Source of the DNA: Paenibacillus sp. PK3_47
Lineage (GTDB): Bacteria > Bacillota > Bacilli > Paenibacillales > Paenibacillaceae
Reading direction: 5' to 3'
Length of the DNA: 64,000 nucleotides
Assembly: GCF_023520895.1 (NCBI RefSeq)
Contig: NZ_CP026029.1
Span: 5,208,001-5,272,000, forward strand
The translations under genes were made by a program, and so were the position numbers. Within the stretch, counting starts at the first letter, position 1, and every line of letters starts with the position of its first letter. The notes under the pieces are model-generated. The model ran no database searches, was not told where the DNA came from, and worked only from the letters and a program-made list of their open reading frames with translations. Positions 49,937-57,587 of this stretch are shown one piece after another.

Positions 49937-51460
49937 ATGGCGGCACAACTGCCCGGCTCTTTCACCGAGCGGATGAAGGCACTGCTGGGACCGGAATATG
50001 AGCAATTTGCAGCTACTTATCAAGAGACACCCTACGGAGGTATCCGTGCGAATACACTGAAAATTTCAGCAGAGGAACTGCTGGAGAAGTCCCCGTTTAA
50101 TTTGGCACCGATTCCCTGGTGTCCTACCGGATTCTATACGGAACACGGGGCGAGACCCGGCAAGCATCCTTTCTACCATGCCGGCCTGTACTATATTCAG
50201 GAACCGAGCGCAATGGCTCCAGTGGAACTGCTTGGGGTCCAGCCCGGTGACCGCGTATTGGATCTGTGTGCGGCCCCCGGCGGCAAATCCACACAGATTG
50301 CCGCCAAGCTGCAGGGGGAAGGACTGCTTGTCAGCAATGATCTTCATCCGGACCGGACCAAGGCGCTGGCCAAAAATCTGGAGCTGTACGGAGTGCGCAA
50401 CGGTATTGTGCTCAATGAAAATCCCGGGCGCATTGCCGAGGCTTTTCCCGGCTTCTTTGACCGGATTCTGATTGATGCCCCTTGCTCCGGAGAAGGAATG
50501 TTCCGTAAGGATGAGGATATGGTCAGACAATGGGAGCCTGGGACACCGGACAAATATGCAGCTATGCAGCGGGAGATTCTGGTATCTGCAGCAGCAGCGC
50601 TGAAGCCGGGAGGAACACTGGTCTATTCAACATGCACCTTTGCTGCCGAGGAGAATGAGGGGACAATCGGCTGGTTTCTTGCTGCTCATCCGCAGTTTAC
50701 CCTGGTTCCGGTAGGCGGAACAGGCTCCTTCGCTCCCGGCCTCGGTGAACTGCCGGAAACAGCCCGGCTGTGGCCGCATAAGGTCAAGGGGGAAGGACAT
50801 TTCATGGCCGTACTGCGCCATGAGGGGACGCTGCCTTCTGCAGAAGAGGCAGGACCACAGCAGGATACACCTCTGCACATCTCCGGCCGGAACAAAGCCG
50901 GCAAAGCTGCGCCCTCCGCCAAGGCGGCACTGCGGGAAGGGGCGCGCGGAGGCAAGGGCGGGCGGACTGCCGGCAAATCAAACGGAGCGTCCGGCCGCCA
51001 GCAGCAAGGCACAGGAGAAGAAGCCCTGCTGGCTGCTTACAGGGAGTTTGCCGATGAACAGCTTGGCTGGCAGCCGCCGGGTTATCCGGTATGGTTCGGT
51101 GAACATTTATACATCTCGCCGCTGCCGAAGGTAGCGCTGGATGGTCTGAAGACAATCCGCCCGGGCTGGTATGTAGGGCATGCCCGCAGCGGCAGATTTA
51201 TACCGGGGCATCCGCTTGCCACAGCGCTGCATCCGCAGGAGAGCAGCCGCAGCCTTACGCTGTCAAGCAGCAGCGGGGAAGCTGTCTCCTATCTCAAAGG
51301 CGAAACCTTGTCCATTCCTGCTGAACGTCTGGCTGTAAGGCCGGGCAGTGCCTTGAAGGGCTATGTGCTGGTCTGCATTGACGGCTACAGCGCAGGCTGG
51401 GGCAAATGGCAGGACGGTATGCTGAAAAATGAATATCCCGCAGGCTGGAGGTGGACATAG
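49937..51460 (+). CDS. RsmF/RsmB-NOP type rRNA (cytosine-C5) methyltransferase, paralogue A
   Basis: 507 residues. SAM-dependent m5C methyltransferase. Motifs: DLCAAPGGKS (SAM), DAPCSGEGMFRKDED and VYSTCTFAAEENE with the two catalytic cysteines (motifs IV and VI). The C-terminal PUA-like part (about 360-500) binds RNA and is separated from the catalytic half by an Ala/Gly/Lys-rich linker (about 305-360). Probably modifies 16S rRNA. Followed after 3 bp by a pseudouridine synthase gene. A clear paralogue lies at 53378-54772. Confidence 0.93.
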   Translation: MAAQLPGSFTERMKALLGPEYEQFAATYQETPYGGIRANTLKISAEELLEKSPFNLAPIPWCPTGFYTEHGARPGKHPFYHAGLYYIQEPSAMAPVELLGVQPGDRVLDLCAAPGGKSTQIAAKLQGEGLLVSNDLHPDRTKALAKNLELYGVRNGIVLNENPGRIAEAFPGFFDRILIDAPCSGEGMFRKDEDMVRQWEPGTPDKYAAMQREILVSAAAALKPGGTLVYSTCTFAAEENEGTIGWFLAAHPQFTLVPVGGTGSFAPGLGELPETARLWPHKVKGEGHFMAVLRHEGTLPSAEEAGPQQDTPLHISGRNKAGKAAPSAKAALREGARGGKGGRTAGKSNGASGRQQQGTGEEALLAAYREFADEQLGWQPPGYPVWFGEHLYISPLPKVALDGLKTIRPGWYVGHARSGRFIPGHPLATALHPQESSRSLTLSSSSGEAVSYLKGETLSIPAERLAVRPGSALKGYVLVCIDGYSAGWGKWQDGMLKNEYPAGWRWT

Positions 51461-51463
51461 AAA

Positions 51464-52228
51464 ATGAGAGCATCAGATAAAGGCGGTAAAACGCAGCGTA
51501 TTGATAAAGTGCTGTCCCACATGGGGATCGGCTCCCGCAGCGACATCCGCAAGCAGGCGAAGCAGGGATTAATTACTGTGAACGGTACAGTGGTTAAAGA
51601 CAGCGGGGTTCATGTGGATCCCTACAGAGACAATATAGAAGTGAACGGCGAAACTGTCCGCTACCGTGAGTTCGTTTATCTTATGATGAACAAGCCCCCG
51701 GGAGTGCTGTCTGCTACAGAAGATAAGCGGGACAGAACCGTTCTTGATCTGCTGAAGCCGGAGTATGCGCAGTTCGAGCCGTTCCCGGTGGGAAGGCTGG
51801 ACAAAGACACGGTTGGACTGCTGCTGCTTACCAACGACGGCAAGCTTGCCCATGAACTGCTGTCACCCCGCAAGCATGTGCCTAAGACTTATGAAGCCAC
51901 TGTAGAGGGCGATGTGGATGCTGCGGATATAGCGGCTTTTGCAGCAGGTGTTGAACTGGAGGACGGGTATGTTACGCTTCCGGCACAGCTGACCATTCTC
52001 GGCAGAGAGCGCGGCAGCACTACAATTTCACACATATCGCTGACCATTACCGAAGGCAAATTTCATCAGGTGAAGCGGATGTTTATCGCAGTGGGCAAAA
52101 AGGTTACATTTTTGAAGCGGGTATCGATGGGGGAACTGAAGCTGGATGATACGCTGCCCCTGGGAGCCGTACGTGAGTTGACTGCGCAGGAGCTGGAGCT
52201 GCTGACGGGAGCAGATAGCGGCGGGTAG
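51464..52228 (+). CDS. RsuA-family rRNA pseudouridine synthase
   Basis: 254 residues. An N-terminal S4 RNA-binding domain (about 10-65: RIDKVLSHMGIGSRSDIRKQAKQGL) is followed by the synthase core. The catalytic motif PVGRLDKDTVGLLLLTNDG holds the active-site Asp, and HQVKRMF is the family's C-terminal mark. RsuA enzymes isomerise U516 of 16S rRNA; RluB/E relatives act on 23S. The short size favours RsuA (YtzG) type. Forms a rRNA-modification pair with the preceding methyltransferase. Confidence 0.92.
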   Translation: MRASDKGGKTQRIDKVLSHMGIGSRSDIRKQAKQGLITVNGTVVKDSGVHVDPYRDNIEVNGETVRYREFVYLMMNKPPGVLSATEDKRDRTVLDLLKPEYAQFEPFPVGRLDKDTVGLLLLTNDGKLAHELLSPRKHVPKTYEATVEGDVDAADIAAFAAGVELEDGYVTLPAQLTILGRERGSTTISHISLTITEGKFHQVKRMFIAVGKKVTFLKRVSMGELKLDDTLPLGAVRELTAQELELLTGADSGG

Positions 52229-52293
52229 GCAGCGGTAAATTATATGTATACCGGGTTAATTCAAAGGTACGAGACAGAGAAGGATGGTGGAGT

Positions 52294-53094
52294 ATGAAAT
52301 ACAAGCTGATTGCACTCGACGTAGACGGAACGCTGCTGCATGATGATCACAGCCTAAGCGATGAGAACAAACAGGCGGTGGCAGAGGTAACACGGATGGG
52401 CGGACAGATCGTATTATGCACAGGCCGCAGTCCGCAGAATTCGATTCCTTTTATGCTGGAGATGGGTTTGTCGGGATATGTGCTCGGCCACAACGGGGCG
52501 GCGACAGTCCGTGTAGAGGACCGCAAAATAATGCATCAGTACGGAATGGACGCGCGCGGGCTGGATCCTTATATTGACTACTGCCGTGAACGGAACATTC
52601 ATTTTGACGTCAGTACGGCTTTTGATATGTATGTAGATAATGTGGAGAATCTGACCCAGGAAGCTAATTACATGTATGAGCATTTCAAAATTATTCCGGC
52701 AGCGCTGCCTGCATGGGAGGATTTCCGCGAACCAGTTGTCAAATTTACCGTCTTCACCCAGCGTGAGAAGCTGGATGAAGCCCAGCGGGAATGGGGAACC
52801 TGGACCCAGCAGTACAATATGCTGCGCAGCGGCGAATTTTTCATCGATTTCATGCACCCCGAGTCCTCCAAAGGCAATGCGCTGAAGAATCTGGCTGCAG
52901 AGCTCGGAATTGCACAGGAGGAAGTGCTGTCTATCGGCAATTATTATAATGATATTTCTATGCTGACATACGCTGGTATGGGTGTGGCCATGGACAACTC
53001 GCCGCTTGAGGTCAAGGCGGCAGCTAATGCGGTTACAGGTACGAATAACGAAAACGGTGTGCGTGACGCACTGGTTAAGTACTGCCTGTCCTGA
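52294..53094 (+). CDS. Cof-type HAD superfamily phosphatase
   Basis: 266 residues, class II HAD with a Cof-type cap. Motif I is LIALDVDGTLLHDDH with the nucleophile Asp10; motif II is VLCTGRSP; motif III the Lys of ESSKGNAL; motif IV is IGNYYNDISML. The usual motif IV is GDxxND; here GNYYND replaces the first Asp with Asn, an accepted variant. Likely a sugar-phosphate or cofactor phosphatase; the substrate is unknown. Its own ribosome binding site is in GAAGGATGGTGG before ATG 52294. Confidence 0.92.
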   Translation: MKYKLIALDVDGTLLHDDHSLSDENKQAVAEVTRMGGQIVLCTGRSPQNSIPFMLEMGLSGYVLGHNGAATVRVEDRKIMHQYGMDARGLDPYIDYCRERNIHFDVSTAFDMYVDNVENLTQEANYMYEHFKIIPAALPAWEDFREPVVKFTVFTQREKLDEAQREWGTWTQQYNMLRSGEFFIDFMHPESSKGNALKNLAAELGIAQEEVLSIGNYYNDISMLTYAGMGVAMDNSPLEVKAAANAVTGTNNENGVRDALVKYCLS

Positions 53095-53115
53095 CAGACC
53101 TTCAGGATGAAACGG

Positions 53116-53165
53116 AAAAGGAGCGCAGAAGGAGCCTTGAAGGCTGTCTTCTGCGCTCCTTTTTG
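53116..53165 (+). terminator. Terminator of the HAD phosphatase gene
   Basis: A 16-bp stem: AAAAGGAGCGCAGAAG (53116-53131) pairs with CTTCTGCGCTCCTTTT (53148-53163), T-rich at the end. Confidence 0.9.
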
Positions 53166-53178
53166 CTGCAGCCGGAAT

Positions 53179-53271
53179 TTAGACAAACAGCGAACGGGAA
53201 ATGATGACGAGCAATATGAAAAGCACCAGAATCGCACCTGTCGATGTAAAGCCAGGAACTACTGCACCCAT
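53179..53271 (-). CDS. YjcZ-like 30-residue sporulation-type membrane peptide
   Basis: 30 residues (ATG 53269-53271, TAA 53179-53181): GAVVPGFTSTG, then one helix AILVLFILLVIISRSLF. GGGAGG lies nine bases upstream. It is the YjcZ pattern and a paralogue of the peptide at 31479-31571; both share TSTG, LVLFILLVII and a following Arg. Function in Bacilli is linked to spores but undefined. Confidence 0.78.
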   Translation of the reverse strand: MGAVVPGFTSTGAILVLFILLVIISRSLFV

Positions 53272-53377
53272 GTCTGATTCCTCCCTTAGCTAAATCTTGC
53301 CCCGGTACCGCTTGGCGCGGCGTTCACGGGATAATGTCAGCATATGCTCAGGGAGGTTCTGTGAACTGGCCTGCAGC

Positions 53378-54772
53378 CTATTGCTCTTCAATATTGGCTT
53401 TGAGGATCCGCAGCCCTTTGGGCAGATGGTTCTTGAGCTGTCCTGAGCTGGCTTTGCCCCAGCCGACAGGCAGGCCATCCACGGTTACGAGGGTCCAGCC
53501 ATGCAGTTCCGGAGGGACAGGCAGGCTTTCGCCTCTCAGCCATGCATAAATGGACGGACTGTCTGCTTCCATATCGTAGCTGCGGGCAGCTTGTCCGGGC
53601 TGAAGCGCCATGGCCAGAGCGTGGGCCGGTTCAATCCGGTTTTTCTTCAGATGGGCGGCATGAAGCCCGGCGCGGGGGACCTTTAATCCTTCCAGCAGTC
53701 CGGTGTGCAGCGTCTGACTGAACAGCTCCGGAAGCAGGTACAGCGATTCTCCGAACAGCACCGGCACGCCATGGGCGCTGAAGCCTGGCAGTTCAGCTGA
53801 TGCCCAGGCTTGAAACTGCTGGTAGGCCTCGCGCACGGAGGAACCTGTCTTCGGTGCATGTTTACCGCGGTTGCTGCTGCGTTTGCTGCGGATCTGCGCG
53901 GCCTCTGCCGCAGCCTTCTTGCGCAGCAAAGCGACAAAATGGCCCTCGCCCTTCTCCAGATGCGGCCACAGCCGTTTCTCGGTAATTAACTCCATGTCCG
54001 GGTAGGTCTCAATCAGCCGGGCCATATTCTCTTCATTTTCACTGGCGTTAAAGGTACAGGTGGAATAGACCATACTGCCGCCGGGCTTCAGCATCAGGTA
54101 AGCATCCTGCAGGATGTCCCACTGCCTGGCCGCACACATCTCAACATGTCCCGGTGACCACTCTGTTATGGCTGACGGATCTTTGCGGAACATGCCCTCA
54201 CCCGAGCAGGGAGCATCCAGCATGATCTTGTCGAAGACCTCCGGAAACCGGCGGGATAACTCTCCGGGCGTGCTGCTGGTGACCAGCGCATGGGAAATTC
54301 CAAGCCGTTCGACATTCTCGGCCAGAATCTTTGCCCGCTCAGGGTGGATCTCGTTAGATACGAGCAGACCTTTACCCTGCATTAGTGCCGCAAGATGTGT
54401 GGTCTTCCCGCCGGGTGCGGCAGCGAGGTCAAGCACGGTCTCGCCGGGAAGCGGGGCAAGCAGCTCGGCTGCGGACATTGCGGATGGCTCCTGAATATAA
54501 TATAGTCCGGCGGTATGGTAAGGATGCCTTCCCGGCCTTGCCGGTTCCTCATAATAATACCCTGACGGGCACCACGGTACAGGTGTAAGTCCGAACAGGG
54601 AAACAGTGTGTTCTGCTGCCTTGCTGCCGGAGCCGTGCAGGCTTTTGAGCGTGTTAAAGCGCAGACCCTGGGTCCGCCGTGCGTTGTAGCTCTCCAGAAA
54701 AGCATCCGCTTCCTTACCCAGCAGTTCTCTCATGGCCGTGGTATAGGCGGCGGGCAGCTGTTCTTCTGTCAT
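53378..54772 (-). CDS. RsmF/RsmB-NOP type rRNA (cytosine-C5) methyltransferase, paralogue B
   Basis: 464 residues. The same motif set as paralogue A: DLAAAPGGKT, LDAPCSGEGMFRKDP and VYSTCTFNASENEEN with both catalytic cysteines, and the GLYYIQEPSAM stretch. A C-terminal PUA-like domain (about 335-455) has the YAWLRGESLPVPPE and DGLPVGWGK segments. Shared length and alignment across the protein indicate duplication; they probably modify different cytosines. GAGGAG places the start at ATG 54772, rejecting the frame from 54787. Confidence 0.93.
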   Translation of the reverse strand: MTEEQLPAAYTTAMRELLGKEADAFLESYNARRTQGLRFNTLKSLHGSGSKAAEHTVSLFGLTPVPWCPSGYYYEEPARPGRHPYHTAGLYYIQEPSAMSAAELLAPLPGETVLDLAAAPGGKTTHLAALMQGKGLLVSNEIHPERAKILAENVERLGISHALVTSSTPGELSRRFPEVFDKIMLDAPCSGEGMFRKDPSAITEWSPGHVEMCAARQWDILQDAYLMLKPGGSMVYSTCTFNASENEENMARLIETYPDMELITEKRLWPHLEKGEGHFVALLRKKAAAEAAQIRSKRSSNRGKHAPKTGSSVREAYQQFQAWASAELPGFSAHGVPVLFGESLYLLPELFSQTLHTGLLEGLKVPRAGLHAAHLKKNRIEPAHALAMALQPGQAARSYDMEADSPSIYAWLRGESLPVPPELHGWTLVTVDGLPVGWGKASSGQLKNHLPKGLRILKANIEEQ

Positions 54773-54982
54773 AATCATTCTCCTCATGTCAAAATCTAAG
54801 AAAACTTAAAGCTTCATGCATGGCCTTAAAGGTGAAGTTGTCATCTTAGTTGCTGTTTCAGGTGGATACCGATAAAATCATGGTATAGGACCTATGCGTA
54901 CCTGTGATTGTACATATATATAACTATATCATAATTGCCGGGTCTCACCGTAATTCGGGCAATAGTAAAGGGGATGTACCTA

Positions 54983-56119
54983 ATGAACTTGCTGCAAGCG
55001 CTATTCTTTCCTCCGGAGCAGCCCGGTGGTGTCTCTTCCATGATCCCGTATCTCCAGGAGCGCTTCCGTTCCAGCCGCTGGGATATGGACCTGTTCTGGC
55101 TGCCCAAGCGGATCCGCGGTAAGGGCCGGGAAGAAATTGTCTTCGCAACCTTTGACTGGACACAGTACGGCGAAAGCCCTGTTGTGCAAAAATATATACA
55201 GACCTACAGGGATTATATATGGTGGACAAAGCTGCGGATGAGTAAAAAATACGATCTGATCCATGCGCATCATCCGATTGCGGGCCTTGCCATGAAAAGA
55301 ATTTATCCGGATGTCCCGCTGATCCAGACGCTGCATTCCAGCTATGAACGCGAGCTGATTCTGAACGGGGTTATTGCCGAAGGGGGCCTGGAGCATCAGT
55401 TCCTCGTCTCGATCTACCGTGAGCTGGAGCATGTGAGCGACCGGCTGATGACCGTTTCCCGTGCATTCGCGAATTACTTGATCCCCTATATCAGCGAACC
55501 GGCCAATATCGGAATTATTCCGAACGGTTTTGATGAAAAAAGATTCAAGCCTGTGCCGCATGACAATGATATTCCGCAGCTGGTGACGGTCACCCGTCTG
55601 GTGCCGGCCAAGGGAATCGATACACTGTTCAAGGCTTGTGCGGAGCTGAAAAAACGGAATCATGAATATGTTCTTCATATTATAGGGGACGGGCCAAGCC
55701 GTGCGGAGCTGGAGTCGCTGGCCAAAGAGCTTGGAATATATAATGAAACTATTTTTTACGGATACACACTGCATCCCGAGGAATTTATGCCTTTCTTTGA
55801 TATCTTTGTGCTGCCTTCGCGGGCGGAAGCCTTCGGATCAGTATTTGCCGAGGCGGCGCTCAGCTGTCTGGCCCTGGTCGGTACAAATGTCGGAGGGATT
55901 CCCGAACAGATCGAAGACGGGGTCAACGGACTGCTCGTGAACCCGGATGATGAACTGGCTTTGGCAGAGGCGCTGGAAAAAGTAATCACCGACCCCGGCT
56001 ACCGCTATGAGCTGTCACGGACGGCATGGGACAAAGCGAAAAGCTCGTATTCCCTGACCCGGGTAGCCAATGAACTGAAAAAAACCTATCTTCAGTATCA
56101 GCCCGGGACGAAAGGATGA
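54983..56119 (+). CDS. Glycosyltransferase family 4
   Basis: 378 residues, GT-B fold. An N-terminal acceptor domain (FFPPEQPGGVSS) with DLIHAHHPIAG, then a nucleotide-sugar domain with VTVTRLVPAKGIDTLF, LHIIGDGPSRAELE and the retaining-enzyme signature SRAEAFGSVFAEA, GTNVGGIPEQI. Adds a sugar to a lipid or polysaccharide at the cytoplasmic face; the substrate is unknown. AAAGGGGATG precedes ATG 54983; an upstream ATG at 54935 is rejected. It is followed 4 bp later by yhaO, so likely one operon. Confidence 0.9.
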   Translation: MNLLQALFFPPEQPGGVSSMIPYLQERFRSSRWDMDLFWLPKRIRGKGREEIVFATFDWTQYGESPVVQKYIQTYRDYIWWTKLRMSKKYDLIHAHHPIAGLAMKRIYPDVPLIQTLHSSYERELILNGVIAEGGLEHQFLVSIYRELEHVSDRLMTVSRAFANYLIPYISEPANIGIIPNGFDEKRFKPVPHDNDIPQLVTVTRLVPAKGIDTLFKACAELKKRNHEYVLHIIGDGPSRAELESLAKELGIYNETIFYGYTLHPEEFMPFFDIFVLPSRAEAFGSVFAEAALSCLALVGTNVGGIPEQIEDGVNGLLVNPDDELALAEALEKVITDPGYRYELSRTAWDKAKSSYSLTRVANELKKTYLQYQPGTKG

Positions 56120-56123
56120 GGTT

Positions 56124-57587
56124 ATGATTCCATTCCGGTTTCTGCATGCCGCGGATCTGCATCTGGACAGCCGGTTTGCCGGTCTGGCCCGGCTTCCGCA
56201 GGCTATACGTTCCTACTTACGGGAATCCACCTTTGCCGCCCTCGGGCGGCTTGTTGGCGTGGCTGTCCAGGAGGAAGTGGATTTTGTCGTCATCAGCGGT
56301 GATGTATACGATATCACTGACGCTTCGCTGCAGGGGCAGCTCCGATTCCAGGAGGCGCTGCAGGAGCTTGGCCGTCACGGCATTGAAGTGTTCCTGATTC
56401 ACGGAAACCACGATCCGCTCGACGGCCCCCGTCTTCAGACTCCCCCGCCTGGGCATGTTACCGTATTTGGCGGGAGAGAGCCGGGCCAGGCGGTAGCCCG
56501 CCGGAGGAGTGACGGTAAGGAGGTTGCGGTGGTCAGCGGGATTTCTTATCCTACAGCAAAGGTAACAGAGAATACGGCGCTGAGATTCAGCCGCAAACCT
56601 GGAAGCAGCCTGTACCATATTGCCCTGCTGCACGGCAATGTCGACGGCGATCTGCAGCATGAAACCTATTCCCCCTGCAGCCGCAGGGATTTGATCGGGC
56701 GGGGTTTTGACTACTGGGCATTGGGCCATATCCATAAACGCAGTATTCTGCATGAACGTCCCGCCATCGTCTATCCGGGCAATATTCAGGGACGAAGCAT
56801 CAAGGAGACCGGTCCAAAGGGCTGTTATGTGGTCGATGTCAGCACGGAGGGGGCCGCAGAGCTCAAATTCCGAGAACTGGACTTTGTCCGGTGGCATGCC
56901 GTCGAGATTTCCATTGCAGGCCTGACCCGGGAGGCAGAGTGGATATCTGCTGTGGAGCAGGCTGTTGAAGCAATCCGGGACAGCCATCCGGGACTGATGT
57001 CTGTAGTCCGCTTCCGGCTGACAGGACGGGGGAATGTGCATAGAGTGCTTGCGGAGAAAGGCGCGCTGGACGACCTTCTAACAGAGCTGCAGCGCCGGGA
57101 GACCCTCCGCGCGCAGCGGAAGGATTATGCCGGTCTGGTCTGGACTGAAGGCTTTTCGCTGGAATCGGGCCTTGCCGTCGACCGGGTAAAGCTGCTTCAG
57201 GAAGACAGCTTCCTCGGTGAAATGCTGCGGCTGTCCGGGAGCATAGGCCAGTCAACGGAAGCAATGGACGAGCTGACCGGCAGTGCGCTGAGGCCGCTGC
57301 TTGAAAACCAGGAATTGCGCAGGCTGCTGTCGGCAGTTACTGATGAGGAGAAGCGGAGCTGGCTGGACCGTGCGGCAGAGCTGGGAATTACACTGCTCAG
57401 CGGAGCAGAAGACAGCATGGAGGGAACTGTGGAAACCGGCAGAAGAGACGGAACTGAAGTGCTGATTACTGAAGCATACAAGGAAGAAGCCGGGGGAGAT
57501 GTACCTGGAGATAACGGCAGGGCCGGCAGATCATCCGGAATGGACATAACAGGGCCTGTCCGGGAGGAGCGGGGGGAAGCAGAATGA
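56124..57587 (+). CDS. yhaO: YhaO/SbcD-like DNA repair metallophosphoesterase
   Basis: 487 residues. Calcineurin-type nuclease fold: DLHLDS (about 11-16), SGDVYD, HGNHDPLDG, LLHGNVDGD and ALGHIHKR give the dimetal site ligands. B. subtilis YhaO is about 408 residues; the additional C-terminal tail (about 420-487), rich in Glu, Gly and Asp, is of low complexity. Works with the SMC-like YhaN, encoded next with a 4-bp ATGA overlap, as the SbcD partner does with SbcC, probably processing DNA ends. Confidence 0.93.
   Translation: MIPFRFLHAADLHLDSRFAGLARLPQAIRSYLRESTFAALGRLVGVAVQEEVDFVVISGDVYDITDASLQGQLRFQEALQELGRHGIEVFLIHGNHDPLDGPRLQTPPPGHVTVFGGREPGQAVARRRSDGKEVAVVSGISYPTAKVTENTALRFSRKPGSSLYHIALLHGNVDGDLQHETYSPCSRRDLIGRGFDYWALGHIHKRSILHERPAIVYPGNIQGRSIKETGPKGCYVVDVSTEGAAELKFRELDFVRWHAVEISIAGLTREAEWISAVEQAVEAIRDSHPGLMSVVRFRLTGRGNVHRVLAEKGALDDLLTELQRRETLRAQRKDYAGLVWTEGFSLESGLAVDRVKLLQEDSFLGEMLRLSGSIGQSTEAMDELTGSALRPLLENQELRRLLSAVTDEEKRSWLDRAAELGITLLSGAEDSMEGTVETGRRDGTEVLITEAYKEEAGGDVPGDNGRAGRSSGMDITGPVREERGEAE

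Noticed and set aside
53290..53478. 62-codon minus-strand frame between the YjcZ-like gene and paralogue B
   Set aside because: Mostly within the methyltransferase gene in another frame, with no ribosome binding site.
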